In this document: piece after piece, positions 44,394 to 52,596 of the stretch
Layout: each line of letters begins with the position of its first letter
Position numbering within the stretch: position 1 is the stretch's first letter
DNA from: an uncultured Helicobacteraceae bacterium
GTDB taxonomy: Bacteria > Campylobacterota > Campylobacteria > Campylobacterales > Helicobacteraceae
DNA length: 64,000 nucleotides
Direction: 5' to 3'
Assembly (NCBI GenBank): GCA_944323755.1
Contig: CALUTR010000002.1
Coordinates: 1 to 64,000, forward strand
Program-made: the position numbers and the translations under genes
Notes under the pieces: model-generated
Seen by the model: the letters and a program-made list of their open reading frames with translations, nothing else
Databases searched by the model: none
Told to the model about the DNA's origin: nothing

Positions 44394-45977
44394 TCATTTA
44401 AGCTTCCCCCCCCCCCATAGTATAACTTTACTTTTTAGATTTGCAAGATTCTGATTACTTGCAAATCTAAATTCTAAAAATTCATCATCTTTAAAAAGTA
44501 AAATTTTGTCTTCATAGCTCTCTATTATTTCGTAGTTTTGCATCATAATCCGTAGTGATTTTAAAAATTTATTTTTTATTTTCTTTATTTCTAGCACTCT
44601 AAATTCTCCTATATTTGTGATGATTGAAGCGGTGATGCTCTCCATACCAAAGGCATTGATTGTGCGTATTAGTTTTTTGTTGCTGCTATTTAGTGTGAGT
44701 TTTATTTCATTTGGACGCGAATAATAGCTTTCTTTGTATGGTTTTGTTTTTATTGGCTTAAAATCATTTTTCATAGCCATTTTAAATGCCATAGCTTCCG
44801 CTCTAAAACAAAGCTTATATAAAAGTGGTAGTGAGAGATTTTTAATAGGTATTGTAATATTTGCTAAAATCTGTCCTCTATCTATCTCATCACTCATTGT
44901 ATGAACGCTTACACCAGCATTTGTGTTAAATAGGATCGCGCCATTTATCGGGTGTTTTCCTCGTAGCTTTGGTAATAGCGAAGGATGGATGTTTATAAAG
45001 AGTTGATGTGGCTTTTTAAGCTGCGATACAGGCAAGATATAAGGGCAACCATTTGAAATTAAGAGGTCAAAATTGCTATGCTTTATTTCATCTAATAATT
45101 GCTCTTTGCTATCAAATATGATGATATTTGTTAACCTTGTGTTCTTATGCGCGTATGAATCTTTTTGAATTAGGATTTTTTCTATCTCTAGATTTGATTG
45201 TAAAATCTCATCTAATACTCCAAGTCTATTCCCAACAAAAACAACCTTCATTTGCTTCCTTTTATCGCTTTTATTATTGAGGTTAGGGAAGAATGCTGGA
45301 TAATTTATGGAATCTTGTATTGATACAGCATTATTTTTTATACATATTGCGTTATTTTCTAAATAGTTATAGATTTGTTCAATCATTGGAATTTGCATTG
45401 ATAATACATTTTCATAGTCTTTAAATTCACTTGCTTTTATAATGCTTTGCATAATGATTGGACCGCTATCCATTCCCTCATCGATAAAATGTGCAGTATT
45501 GCCAAGTAGGAATGATTTAGATTCCAATGCTTTATCTATGGCCTTATTTCCTGCAAATAGCGGTAGTATGGAAGGGTGAAAATTAATGATTTTGTTTTGA
45601 TATATTTTTAATAGATCCCCTATTAAAAGTAGCCTACCAAAGCAGAAACAATGTGTGATTTGCATATTTTTGAAATATCTAAGCATTGTGTCGCTTAGAT
45701 ATTGATTGCGCTCTTTTTTAAACAAGTGTAATTTATTGTAATCAATCTCTATTAGCTTTATATCTTTTTCTTTAGCATAGCTTTGAAGTGTTCTAAATGG
45801 TGGATTATCAAATACTATTAATTTTGTAGATTCTAAGATTTTAGAATCTTTTTGAAAGAGTTTTATGAGCCTTGATGCACTACCTGATACATAAAATGCG
45901 ATTTTAAGCACAATACACCTCACATCGCATAAAATGTGGTACATTTGACTGATGAAATATGTTTTTATAGCATTCAT
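44394..45977 (-). CDS. Tandem formyltransferase-fold protein
   Basis: 527 residues from ATG 45977 (ATGA overlap with the upstream stop). A GTG at 45911 behind GAGG, giving LKIAFYVSGSASRL at the N-terminus, is an alternative. Two formyl-transferase units lie in a row: NFHPSILPLFAGNKAIDKAL with HFIDEGMDSGPIIM, then INIHPSLLPKLRGKHPINGA with HTMSDEIDRGQILANI and an Fmt-like C-terminal domain. The family moves formyl from N10-formyl-THF to an amino sugar. G11 (44406-44416) ends the protein at ILWGGGKLK. G10 would add about 40 residues. Confidence 0.83.
   Translation of the reverse strand: MNAIKTYFISQMYHILCDVRCIVLKIAFYVSGSASRLIKLFQKDSKILESTKLIVFDNPPFRTLQSYAKEKDIKLIEIDYNKLHLFKKERNQYLSDTMLRYFKNMQITHCFCFGRLLLIGDLLKIYQNKIINFHPSILPLFAGNKAIDKALESKSFLLGNTAHFIDEGMDSGPIIMQSIIKASEFKDYENVLSMQIPMIEQIYNYLENNAICIKNNAVSIQDSINYPAFFPNLNNKSDKRKQMKVVFVGNRLGVLDEILQSNLEIEKILIQKDSYAHKNTRLTNIIIFDSKEQLLDEIKHSNFDLLISNGCPYILPVSQLKKPHQLFINIHPSLLPKLRGKHPINGAILFNTNAGVSVHTMSDEIDRGQILANITIPIKNLSLPLLYKLCFRAEAMAFKMAMKNDFKPIKTKPYKESYYSRPNEIKLTLNSSNKKLIRTINAFGMESITASIITNIGEFRVLEIKKIKNKFLKSLRIMMQNYEIIESYEDKILLFKDDEFLEFRFASNQNLANLKSKVILWGGGKLK
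44406..44416 (-). repeat. G11 tract, end of tandem formyltransferase gene
   Basis: Context ACTAT-G11-AAGCTTAAATGA. The short end overlaps the next in-frame ATG. Confidence 0.9.
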
Positions 45978-46927
45978 CTAGGGCTTCCCCCCCCCCCATT
46001 GATTACGCTGATAATCTTATCCATAGAATCTACTTCATATCTCTGATCAATTGGCAATGCTATTAAATGATCTCTTAAGTGTAATTCAAAAGAGTTTTTC
46101 TTGCACCATAATTCTAAATCTCTCCAATATGTCGCTACAAAGATTTTGTTTTTTATGAGATTTTCCCTTAGCTTTTTATTACCAAAATATGGATATATCA
46201 TTGGTATCTCATTTGTTTCTAAAAATGGCTTTATAGATTTTTTTAATACGCTATTTAGGTAGTTGTAGTTTTGCACTCGTTTTTGTTTGATTGTTTTATA
46301 ATCTATCGCATTTAGCAAAGAATAGGTTAGGTTTGACATCGTTTTTATAGGCTCTAAATCAAGTGATTTCTCAGAATCTAAAAAGTCTTTATAGCCGTAT
46401 TCTGCACCACCTTCAAGCCGTGAAAAGAGATATTTTGCTCTATTTAGACTGTAGTCTTTTTGAATGTTTTGTAATGTGCTTTTGCTATCATAGAGGATTC
46501 CGCCATCGCTTACACCTATAAATTTCCTAGGTGAATAAAAGCAAATTTTTGATCTTTTAGCAAAGAAGCTCTGTGCATTATCGATAATAATATTCTTATA
46601 TTTTTTTGTAATTTTCTTTATATTTTTAGAATTTATTCCAAAATAATCATTATAGATAATCCAATGATTATCGCTGCATTCTAGTTTTGGGCTCAAATCT
46701 TCATTGATTGAATAAAATTTAATTTTGCAATTACTATGCTTTATCGCTTCTAATACGCTTTTACAAGTGAAATATGGAATATATATTTCTTTTATGTTGT
46801 GTGTTTTTATAATGAGTTTTATAGCGCTTCGTGCTGATTGTAAATGCAAGGCACTCTTATGTGGATATGAATTTGAAGATTTTAACTCAAGTGCAAAATA
46901 GCCGCCAATTTCTTGATATTTATTCAT
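45974..46927 (-). CDS. DegT/DnrJ/EryC1-like aminotransferase
   Basis: 317 residues. IYIPYFTCKSVLEAIKHSNC, the PLP-contacting IIIDNAQSFFA, and the lysine in YSPRKFIGVSDGGILYDS (usually SxxK...GG). It would put an amino group on a keto sugar, making the substrate for the neighbouring formyl- and acetyltransferases. It is shorter and more divergent than typical family members (about 370). G11 (45987-45997) gives the short end VINGGGGSPR with ATGA onto the next gene. G10 adds about 27 residues and G12 stops after GGGGKP. Confidence 0.72.
   Translation of the reverse strand: MNKYQEIGGYFALELKSSNSYPHKSALHLQSARSAIKLIIKTHNIKEIYIPYFTCKSVLEAIKHSNCKIKFYSINEDLSPKLECSDNHWIIYNDYFGINSKNIKKITKKYKNIIIDNAQSFFAKRSKICFYSPRKFIGVSDGGILYDSKSTLQNIQKDYSLNRAKYLFSRLEGGAEYGYKDFLDSEKSLDLEPIKTMSNLTYSLLNAIDYKTIKQKRVQNYNYLNSVLKKSIKPFLETNEIPMIYPYFGNKKLRENLIKNKIFVATYWRDLELWCKKNSFELHLRDHLIALPIDQRYEVDSMDKIISVINGGGGSPR
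45987..45997 (-). repeat. G11 tract, end of aminotransferase gene
   Basis: Context ATCAAT-G11-AAGCCCTAGATGA. The short end overlaps the next ATG. Confidence 0.9.
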
Positions 46928-47453
46928 AAATATCCTTTATCATAAGCTTTCTTTGCTCTTTAAAATCAAGATTTTTATACAATTGTAATGCTTTGAGATT
47001 ATCGATACTTACAAAAAGATCGATTTTATTTATTCCGCTTTGCAATAGCTGTTGTTCCATTGTATAAATAAGCTCTCTTGCTATTGAGGTATTTGCATTA
47101 TTACTTAACATAATGTCTGCCCCCCCCCCATTTTTATTTATGCATTCAAATCTCTTGCCTTGAAATTCCTCTAATACCGCGATTTGATTGAGATGGGCTA
47201 TCTTTTGATTGAAGTCATCTTTGATGAAAAAATGACAAAGTCCAATTATGTGATTATCTGTTGTATTTTTTGCAAGTAAGAGTTGGCATTGCTTGTTGTT
47301 TAGGTAATTTTGCAGTGCATCAAATTTCTCATCAAAAAAGGATTCTGGTATGCAAATATCTCTAAATGACGCATTATAAGAGAGCTTCATTAAGATTTTT
47401 ATATCATTTTTGTGGGTTGTGAGATTTGTTGGAGCACTGATGATTTTTATCAT
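46920..47453 (-). CDS. GNAT acetyltransferase with G tract in the middle
   Basis: 177 residues. It is GNAT-like: YNASFRDICIPESFFDEKFD, then HLNQIAVLEEFQGKRFE and a C-terminal DLFVSIDNLKALQLYKNLDF. The acetyl-CoA loop normally reads QxxGxG/A. Here it is interrupted by FECINKNGGGADIMLSNNAN encoded around G10 (47120-47129). In frame now; any slip truncates the enzyme in mid-fold. Such a true ON/OFF tract contrasts with the tail-type tracts around it. The ATG overlaps the upstream stop (ATGA). Confidence 0.78.
   Translation of the reverse strand: MIKIISAPTNLTTHKNDIKILMKLSYNASFRDICIPESFFDEKFDALQNYLNNKQCQLLLAKNTTDNHIIGLCHFFIKDDFNQKIAHLNQIAVLEEFQGKRFECINKNGGGADIMLSNNANTSIARELIYTMEQQLLQSGINKIDLFVSIDNLKALQLYKNLDFKEQRKLMIKDIYE
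47120..47129 (-). repeat. G10 tract, middle of GNAT gene, ON
   Basis: Context AAAAAT-G10-CAGACA, internal and in frame. Confidence 0.9.
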
Positions 47454-48136
47454 GCGATTGCCCCTTGTATCACATTGGCTTGTATATCGCTTTGTGCGTA
47501 TTTATTAAGTATGTGATATTGTTTGTTAGCTAGTGTTTTATATCGTTTATAAAGATTTGTTCTACCCCCCCCCATAAGGGTATTTTTGAATTCTTGTTCT
47601 AGTTTTAATATATTTTTACTTCGCTCTGCTATGCGTTTAGCTGGAATGCCAAAGTAGATCCCAAATGGTTTTGTAGGACGCATAATGAGGCTTAATGCGC
47701 CAATGCTTACACCAAATGCTATAACTTTGCTTGTTGGTAGAACAACACTATTGCTTCCTATAATGCAGTGTTTTTGTATGATGATTTTTTGATTTGTGAT
47801 GCTTTTATATTGCTGTGGTATCATAGGATTAGTTAGGCTATTGCCACTATAATCATCGCTTGAAGCAAAGATTTTTACACCGCTTGATATGCTTACAAAA
47901 TCTTCTATAATCACACCAAACTCCCCACCTACAATCTGACTATATGCTCCAATATGTACAAATGAATTAATTTGCACCTCTCCACTAATGATTACAAAGT
48001 CATCAATGCGGACATTAGAATTTATACTAATTGATGATGGGTTGTAGAATCTAGCAAATCTACTTATTTTTACATTATTACCAAGCTTTTTGAAGCCTAG
48101 AGCTTGTAATTCTAGCTCATTATAAAAGCTATTCAT
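47450..48136 (-). CDS. Hexapeptide-repeat (LbH) acyltransferase with phase-variable tail
   Basis: 228 residues. NVKISRFARFYNPSSISINS, NSFVHIGAYSQIVGG and CIIGSNSVVLPTSKVIAFGV, then FGIPAKRIAERSKNILKLEQ as in the paralogue at 44307. G9 (47565-47573) adds MGGGRTNLYKRYKTLANKQY and more, ending ATGA on the GNAT gene. G10 stops directly after MGGG. Confidence 0.83.
   Translation of the reverse strand: MNSFYNELELQALGFKKLGNNVKISRFARFYNPSSISINSNVRIDDFVIISGEVQINSFVHIGAYSQIVGGEFGVIIEDFVSISSGVKIFASSDDYSGNSLTNPMIPQQYKSITNQKIIIQKHCIIGSNSVVLPTSKVIAFGVSIGALSLIMRPTKPFGIYFGIPAKRIAERSKNILKLEQEFKNTLMGGGRTNLYKRYKTLANKQYHILNKYAQSDIQANVIQGAIA
47565..47573 (-). repeat. G9 tract, tail of LbH acyltransferase
   Basis: Context CCTTAT-G9-TAGAAC. 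The long tail is in frame; G10 stops at the TAG. Confidence 0.9.
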
Positions 48137-49488
48137 ATGCTTTCCTTTAGGCTTGTGATATTCCTCATCTTCTTAAATCTCTCACTTATTGCCAAGCTCT
48201 CTACAATCTCTACTTTAGTTGGTATCTTATAATTTGCTAATTTATCCTTGCAGTGTATTCGTATTTGTTTTTTAAGTGTTGCATTATTTAAATCTTTAGT
48301 TTCTATATCTCTAGAATCTAATACAACTTTAACACCTACACTTTGCCCTGTGATATTGTTTTTTTCTCCATAAACCAAACAATCTAAAATATAAGGAAGA
48401 TTTAATATCACTCCTTCAACTTCACTAGGAATTACTTTTTCGCCACCTACATTAATAATTTCTTTACTTCTACCAATGATTTTTAGATACTGCTCTCCAT
48501 TAGATTCTATAACTTCTACTAAATCTCCTGTAGCAAAGTATCCTTCATCATCAAATACAGAATTATCACTATTTAGATAACCAAGAGTTTGGGTTTTGGA
48601 TTTGAGATAGAGTTCATTATTTATGATTTTATAATCACAATTAATGAATTTAAAATACCCTTCTTTTGTATCGTGATCTTTTGTCTTTATTGCATTTGTT
48701 TCGCTTGTCCCAAAGCTTTGCTTAAATCTCACATTTGGCAAGATCTTTTGCAGTGATTGTAAAAGGTTAGCCTCCATTTTCTCGCTACCATATACAATCA
48801 GCTTAAGTGAAGATAAATCATATTTTTCCATTTCGCTAAGCATTAAAAGTCTAAGGAGTGTCGGTGAAGCTGGGAGTATCTCTGCCTTATATGTTTGTAT
48901 AGCTTCTAATATATCTTTTGGATTTCGTGATTTTGGGATAATGAGGCTACCACCTGTGCTAAATACAGAGAGTATTACATCTATTCCTGCAATATGGTCA
49001 GGTAAGAAAATACCAAGAGTTTTGGTTGGATTATGTTTTTTAGTGTGATATAACTCTATCATCGTATCAAAATTATGCACGATAGCCTTTGGTGCCCCTG
49101 TGCTACCACTTGAAAAAAGTATCAAACCGCTTGCATTTATTGCTTTGAGATGATTTAGTATTTTATATTGCTTCTTTTTTATATTTTTCTGTAACTCTTT
49201 AGAATCTGTATTATAGAGATATTGCACGCCAAAATCACTCATATTAAAATCTATATTTTTAGGTAATATTGGAGCAATTGTGCATTTTTTTATAATAAGG
49301 GCAAAAAGTGTGGCAATGAAATAATAACTATAATCACCAATAAGTCCTACAACGCTGTTGTTTGGTATATTTATTGTTTTAGTGATAGCATTCATTTCTT
49401 TATATATCTCTTTGTAAGTAAAAATTCGATTTTGCGCTATAAGTGCAGGAGTATTTGTATATCGATCTAGTAGGGTAGCTATGCACAT
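48133..49488 (-). CDS. Acyl-adenylate ligase (AMP-binding family)
   Basis: About 451 residues from ATG 49488; the frame is open to 49512. AMP motif GLILFSSGSTGAPKAIVHN, FKQSFGTSETNAIKTKDHD, the hinge GYFATGDLVEVIESNGEQYL, and the C-terminal GRSKEIINVGGEKVIPSEVE with KLANYKIPTKVEI (catalytic Lys region). It activates a carboxylic acid and loads it on CoA or an ACP. Its last about 160 residues are identical in DNA to the adjacent ligase (478-bp repeat). It overlaps that gene's tail by 10 bases. Confidence 0.88.
   Translation of the reverse strand: MCIATLLDRYTNTPALIAQNRIFTYKEIYKEMNAITKTINIPNNSVVGLIGDYSYYFIATLFALIIKKCTIAPILPKNIDFNMSDFGVQYLYNTDSKELQKNIKKKQYKILNHLKAINASGLILFSSGSTGAPKAIVHNFDTMIELYHTKKHNPTKTLGIFLPDHIAGIDVILSVFSTGGSLIIPKSRNPKDILEAIQTYKAEILPASPTLLRLLMLSEMEKYDLSSLKLIVYGSEKMEANLLQSLQKILPNVRFKQSFGTSETNAIKTKDHDTKEGYFKFINCDYKIINNELYLKSKTQTLGYLNSDNSVFDDEGYFATGDLVEVIESNGEQYLKIIGRSKEIINVGGEKVIPSEVEGVILNLPYILDCLVYGEKNNITGQSVGVKVVLDSRDIETKDLNNATLKKQIRIHCKDKLANYKIPTKVEIVESLAISERFKKMRNITSLKESI
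48160..48637. repeat. 478-bp direct repeat, copy A (3' part of ligase 1)
   Basis: Base-for-base the same as 49587-50064 by eye, at an offset of 1427. It covers the C-terminal domain of the acyl-adenylate ligase, while the upstream halves of the two genes are clearly diverged. Sharp borders at both ends suggest recent gene conversion or partial duplication. Confidence 0.9.
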
Positions 49489-50906
49489 AATAGCCCCCAA
49501 ATAGGGTAACAAATAGTGTATTTTTTTGATTTAAAATAAGAAAAATCATTTACCCCCCCCCCAATTTCGCCGCGAGCTAGAGGTGCATTCCTCATCTTCT
49601 TAAATCTCTCACTTATTGCCAAGCTCTCTACAATCTCTACTTTAGTTGGTATCTTATAATTTGCTAATTTATCCTTGCAGTGTATTCGTATTTGTTTTTT
49701 AAGTGTTGCATTATTTAAATCTTTAGTTTCTATATCTCTAGAATCTAATACAACTTTAACACCTACACTTTGCCCTGTGATATTGTTTTTTTCTCCATAA
49801 ACCAAACAATCTAAAATATAAGGAAGATTTAATATCACTCCTTCAACTTCACTAGGAATTACTTTTTCGCCACCTACATTAATAATTTCTTTACTTCTAC
49901 CAATGATTTTTAGATACTGCTCTCCATTAGATTCTATAACTTCTACTAAATCTCCTGTAGCAAAGTATCCTTCATCATCAAATACAGAATTATCACTATT
50001 TAGATAACCAAGAGTTTGGGTTTTGGATTTGAGATAGAGTTCATTATTTATGATTTTATAATCAATCTTTTCTAGCTTTATTGCTTCTCCCAATCCCTTT
50101 GTTTGTGTGATTCCTGTCTCACTTGTGCCAAAAGTCTGATGAAATCGCACTTTTGGGAAAGCCTTTTTAAGCTTTGTTAGCAAGGCATTTGGCATAGATT
50201 CGCTTCCATAGGTGATCACTCTAAGAGCACTTAAATCATACTCATTTATCACATTACTAAGAAGTATAAGATTTAAAAGACTAGGGCTTGCAGGGAGTAA
50301 AGATATTTTATAGTCTTGTAAAGCTTTTGCTATCCCCTTTATATCTTTGCGATTTTTGATAGCGATACCGCAACCACCGATGCTAAGCATATTAAAAAGC
50401 GTATTTAGCCCACCGATATGATCAAATCCTAAAAATAAAAGCATATAAATAGGTTTGACTTTTTTATCTATATAAGCTTCAAGCATAGAATCTAAATTAT
50501 GCACGATAGCCTTTGGTGCCCCTGTGCTACCACTTGAAAAAAGTATCAAACCGCTTTTATCTTGTAATTGCAAGAATAAACTATTTTTACTTGTATGGCT
50601 AGTTTTTTTAAATTGATTATCCTGATATATATATTCTATTTGTGCTTCTTTTATAAAATCTTCATTTGGATTTGAGGCTAAAAGAGGCGCTATAATCATT
50701 TTACATTCATAAGCACAAAGTAAAAAACTAAGAGAATCTATATCATAATCACCAATGATTGCAATTGTGCTACCTTGCTTAATATCGTGTAATATTTCTC
50801 TTTTTTCATTGATTTTATCTCTTAAATCCTCATAGCTATATGTTTTATCATCATAGATGAGACAATTTCCACTATGGTTTGCAATTTTTTCTAGGAATCT
50901 AGCCAT
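49479..50906 (-). CDS. Acyl-adenylate ligase, second paralogue, with phase-variable tail
   Basis: 475 residues. AMP motif GLILFSSGSTGAPKAIVHN, FHQTFGTSETGITQTKGLG, then the same C-terminal domain as the neighbouring ligase. The extra end LARGEIGGGVNDFSYFKSKK is encoded around G10 (49553-49562) and runs 10 bases past the next start. G9 stops directly after IGGG and G11 after GGGGK. The N-terminal (substrate) halves of the two ligases differ, so they probably activate different acids. Confidence 0.88.
   Translation of the reverse strand: MARFLEKIANHSGNCLIYDDKTYSYEDLRDKINEKREILHDIKQGSTIAIIGDYDIDSLSFLLCAYECKMIIAPLLASNPNEDFIKEAQIEYIYQDNQFKKTSHTSKNSLFLQLQDKSGLILFSSGSTGAPKAIVHNLDSMLEAYIDKKVKPIYMLLFLGFDHIGGLNTLFNMLSIGGCGIAIKNRKDIKGIAKALQDYKISLLPASPSLLNLILLSNVINEYDLSALRVITYGSESMPNALLTKLKKAFPKVRFHQTFGTSETGITQTKGLGEAIKLEKIDYKIINNELYLKSKTQTLGYLNSDNSVFDDEGYFATGDLVEVIESNGEQYLKIIGRSKEIINVGGEKVIPSEVEGVILNLPYILDCLVYGEKNNITGQSVGVKVVLDSRDIETKDLNNATLKKQIRIHCKDKLANYKIPTKVEIVESLAISERFKKMRNAPLARGEIGGGVNDFSYFKSKKYTICYPIWGLLCA
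49553..49562 (-). repeat. G10 tract, tail of acyl-adenylate ligase 2
   Basis: Context GAAATT-G10-TAAATG. The long tail is in frame; G9 stops at the TAA. Confidence 0.9.
49587..50064. repeat. 478-bp direct repeat, copy B (3' part of ligase 2)
   Basis: Partner of 48160-48637. A further shared stretch of about 60 bases at the AMP motif (near 49073 and 50500) supports ongoing conversion between the genes. Confidence 0.9.
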
Positions 50907-51618
50907 TTACGCCACCTAGATAAATCACTTGCCCAGTGATAAAATCACTATTTGGATTGATGAAAAATTCAATAACATTAAGCACATCTCTAAATTCACC
51001 AAAGCGTTTTATGGCTTGTTGATTAAGAAGAGCTTGCATTTTTTCTTTTGGGACATTTTTGATTAGATCTGTTGGTACGGGTGTTGGACCTACTGCATTT
51101 ATGGTGATATTAAATTCGCTTAGTTCCTTTGCTAATACCTGTGTAAGACTAACAATGGCTGCTTTTGAGGCTGCATAGACTGCCTCACCTTCAAGGCGTA
51201 ATGGTGTAGCAACGGTGGCAAAATTTACTATTCTTTTTGGGTTTTTTGTTTTTTTAGAATCTTGTGCCATCACTTTTGCCACTTCCCTCACAAACAAAAA
51301 GCTTCCAAAAACATTAGTAGCAAAAATATTTTGCATTGTTTTATAAGGTGTAGTTAAAATGTGATTCATTGAAGCGATCCCTGCGTTATTAAGCAGTATA
51401 TCAATGCTACCAAACTCCTTTTTTACACTCCTAACCATAGATACTACGGCTAGTTCATCACTCACATCAAGGCAGAAATGTTTGTAATTGCTATGTGTGA
51501 TACTAGATTCTCCCCTTGAGCAGCCACAAACTATAAAATCTTTAGAAAGATAGTATTCTGCTAGGTCTTTTCCTATGCCTTTTCTCGTCCCTGTGATGAT
51601 GATAATAATCTTGCTCAT
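50899..51618 (-). CDS. Short-chain dehydrogenase/reductase
   Basis: 239 residues. IIIITGTRKGIGKDLAEYYL, NNAGIASMNHIL, catalytic VYAASKAAIVSLTQVL, and end DFITGQVIYLGGVNG. It is FabG-like. Its start shares a base with the ACP stop and its stop overlaps ligase 2, so ACP, reductase and ligase form one unit. Confidence 0.85.
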   Translation of the reverse strand: MSKIIIIITGTRKGIGKDLAEYYLSKDFIVCGCSRGESSITHSNYKHFCLDVSDELAVVSMVRSVKKEFGSIDILLNNAGIASMNHILTTPYKTMQNIFATNVFGSFLFVREVAKVMAQDSKKTKNPKRIVNFATVATPLRLEGEAVYAASKAAIVSLTQVLAKELSEFNITINAVGPTPVPTDLIKNVPKEKMQALLNQQAIKRFGEFRDVLNVIEFFINPNSDFITGQVIYLGGVNG

Positions 51619-51908
51619 TATTTACCTTGTGTTAAATCATAGATATATTGTGTCAGTGTAGTTACATCTCTAAAAGGTGAATTTCGCATACTCATCGCCT
51701 TTTCATCTGCTAAGACTATATTAATATTTAATTTCTCACTTAGTTCGCTTTCTAAATCCGCTATAAGGCTTACAAGCGCTAGAGAATCTAAATTGCCATC
51801 AATTCCATAAATCTTGGTATCTTTATTTGGATTTCTTAAGTCTTCGCTTTCTAACTCATCTGCTAGATTTGTAAGTGCATTAAGGATTATTTGTTCAATA
51901 TTTTTCAT
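51618..51908 (-). CDS. Acyl carrier protein
   Basis: 96 residues, slightly long for an ACP. The phosphopantetheine Ser is in GIDGNLDSLALVSLIADLES. The C-terminal FRDVTTLTQYIYDLTQG is typical. It begins inside the tail of the upstream acyltransferase (14-base overlap) when that gene is in the long-tail phase. It is a dedicated carrier for acids activated by the ligases. Confidence 0.83.
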   Translation of the reverse strand: MKNIEQIILNALTNLADELESEDLRNPNKDTKIYGIDGNLDSLALVSLIADLESELSEKLNINIVLADEKAMSMRNSPFRDVTTLTQYIYDLTQGK

Positions 51909-52596
51909 AGAATGTCCTTGTGTGTGTAAGTGAATATAAAAAGAATAATGTGGTTAAAATGTAAAAAATGTATATAAGAAGATATGATTTGATGATTAAA
52001 AAATCTTTGCTACCCCCCCCCATAGGCGGATTTTGCATATATTGCTTAAATTCTCTTTCTAGATTTAAAATTGTTGTATTTCTGTTACCAATTTTTCTTG
52101 CAGGGATTCCAGCAAAGACTTCAAATTCATTGATATTGCTTTTTAATAAACTATATGCCCCAAGGACGCTACCAATCTCACATACAACCCCAGGTAATAT
52201 AGTCGCATTTGTGCATATTTGTGTATGTTTTTTTAGAGTAACTTTTAAATGTCTTGTATTGCAAAATTTTGAATCTACCATTGGGCTAATGAGTGCATCA
52301 CCACTAAAATCATCATTACTTGCAAATATCGTTGCCTTTGGTGATATTGTGCAAAATTCGCTTATTTCTATGCTATCTTTTCCGCCATACAATGCAACAA
52401 ATGCAGCAATATGAATGAAACTTTCTAGTTTTATAGCACCACTTAAAATACTAAAATCATCTATTCTTATATTGTTGCCAAACTCCATTAAATGCGTATT
52501 GTATAGACTTGCCTTTTTTGATACTAGTATGTTATGTGGGTTGTTTGGAAGTTTAATTTGTAGCTTTTTTAATTCATCGATACTTAGGTAATACAT
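51895..52596 (-). CDS. Hexapeptide-repeat (LbH) acyltransferase with tract-encoded membrane tail
   Basis: 233 residues. NILVSKKASLYNTHLMEFGN, ESFIHIAAFVALYGG, HTQICTNATILPGVVCEIGS, then FAGIPARKIGNRNTTILNLE. G9 (52013-52021) adds MGGGSKDFLIIKSYLLIYIF and YILTTLFFLYSLTHT, which together look like a membrane anchor, and ends inside the ACP start. G10 stops after MGGG and leaves a soluble enzyme. The start ATG overlaps the upstream stop (TAATG). Confidence 0.83.
   Translation of the reverse strand: MYYLSIDELKKLQIKLPNNPHNILVSKKASLYNTHLMEFGNNIRIDDFSILSGAIKLESFIHIAAFVALYGGKDSIEISEFCTISPKATIFASNDDFSGDALISPMVDSKFCNTRHLKVTLKKHTQICTNATILPGVVCEIGSVLGAYSLLKSNINEFEVFAGIPARKIGNRNTTILNLEREFKQYMQNPPMGGGSKDFLIIKSYLLIYIFYILTTLFFLYSLTHTRTFYEKY
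52013..52021 (-). repeat. G9 tract, tail of LbH acyltransferase
   Basis: Context CGCCTAT-G9-TAGCAAAG. The hydrophobic tail is in frame; G10 stops at the TAG. Confidence 0.9.
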
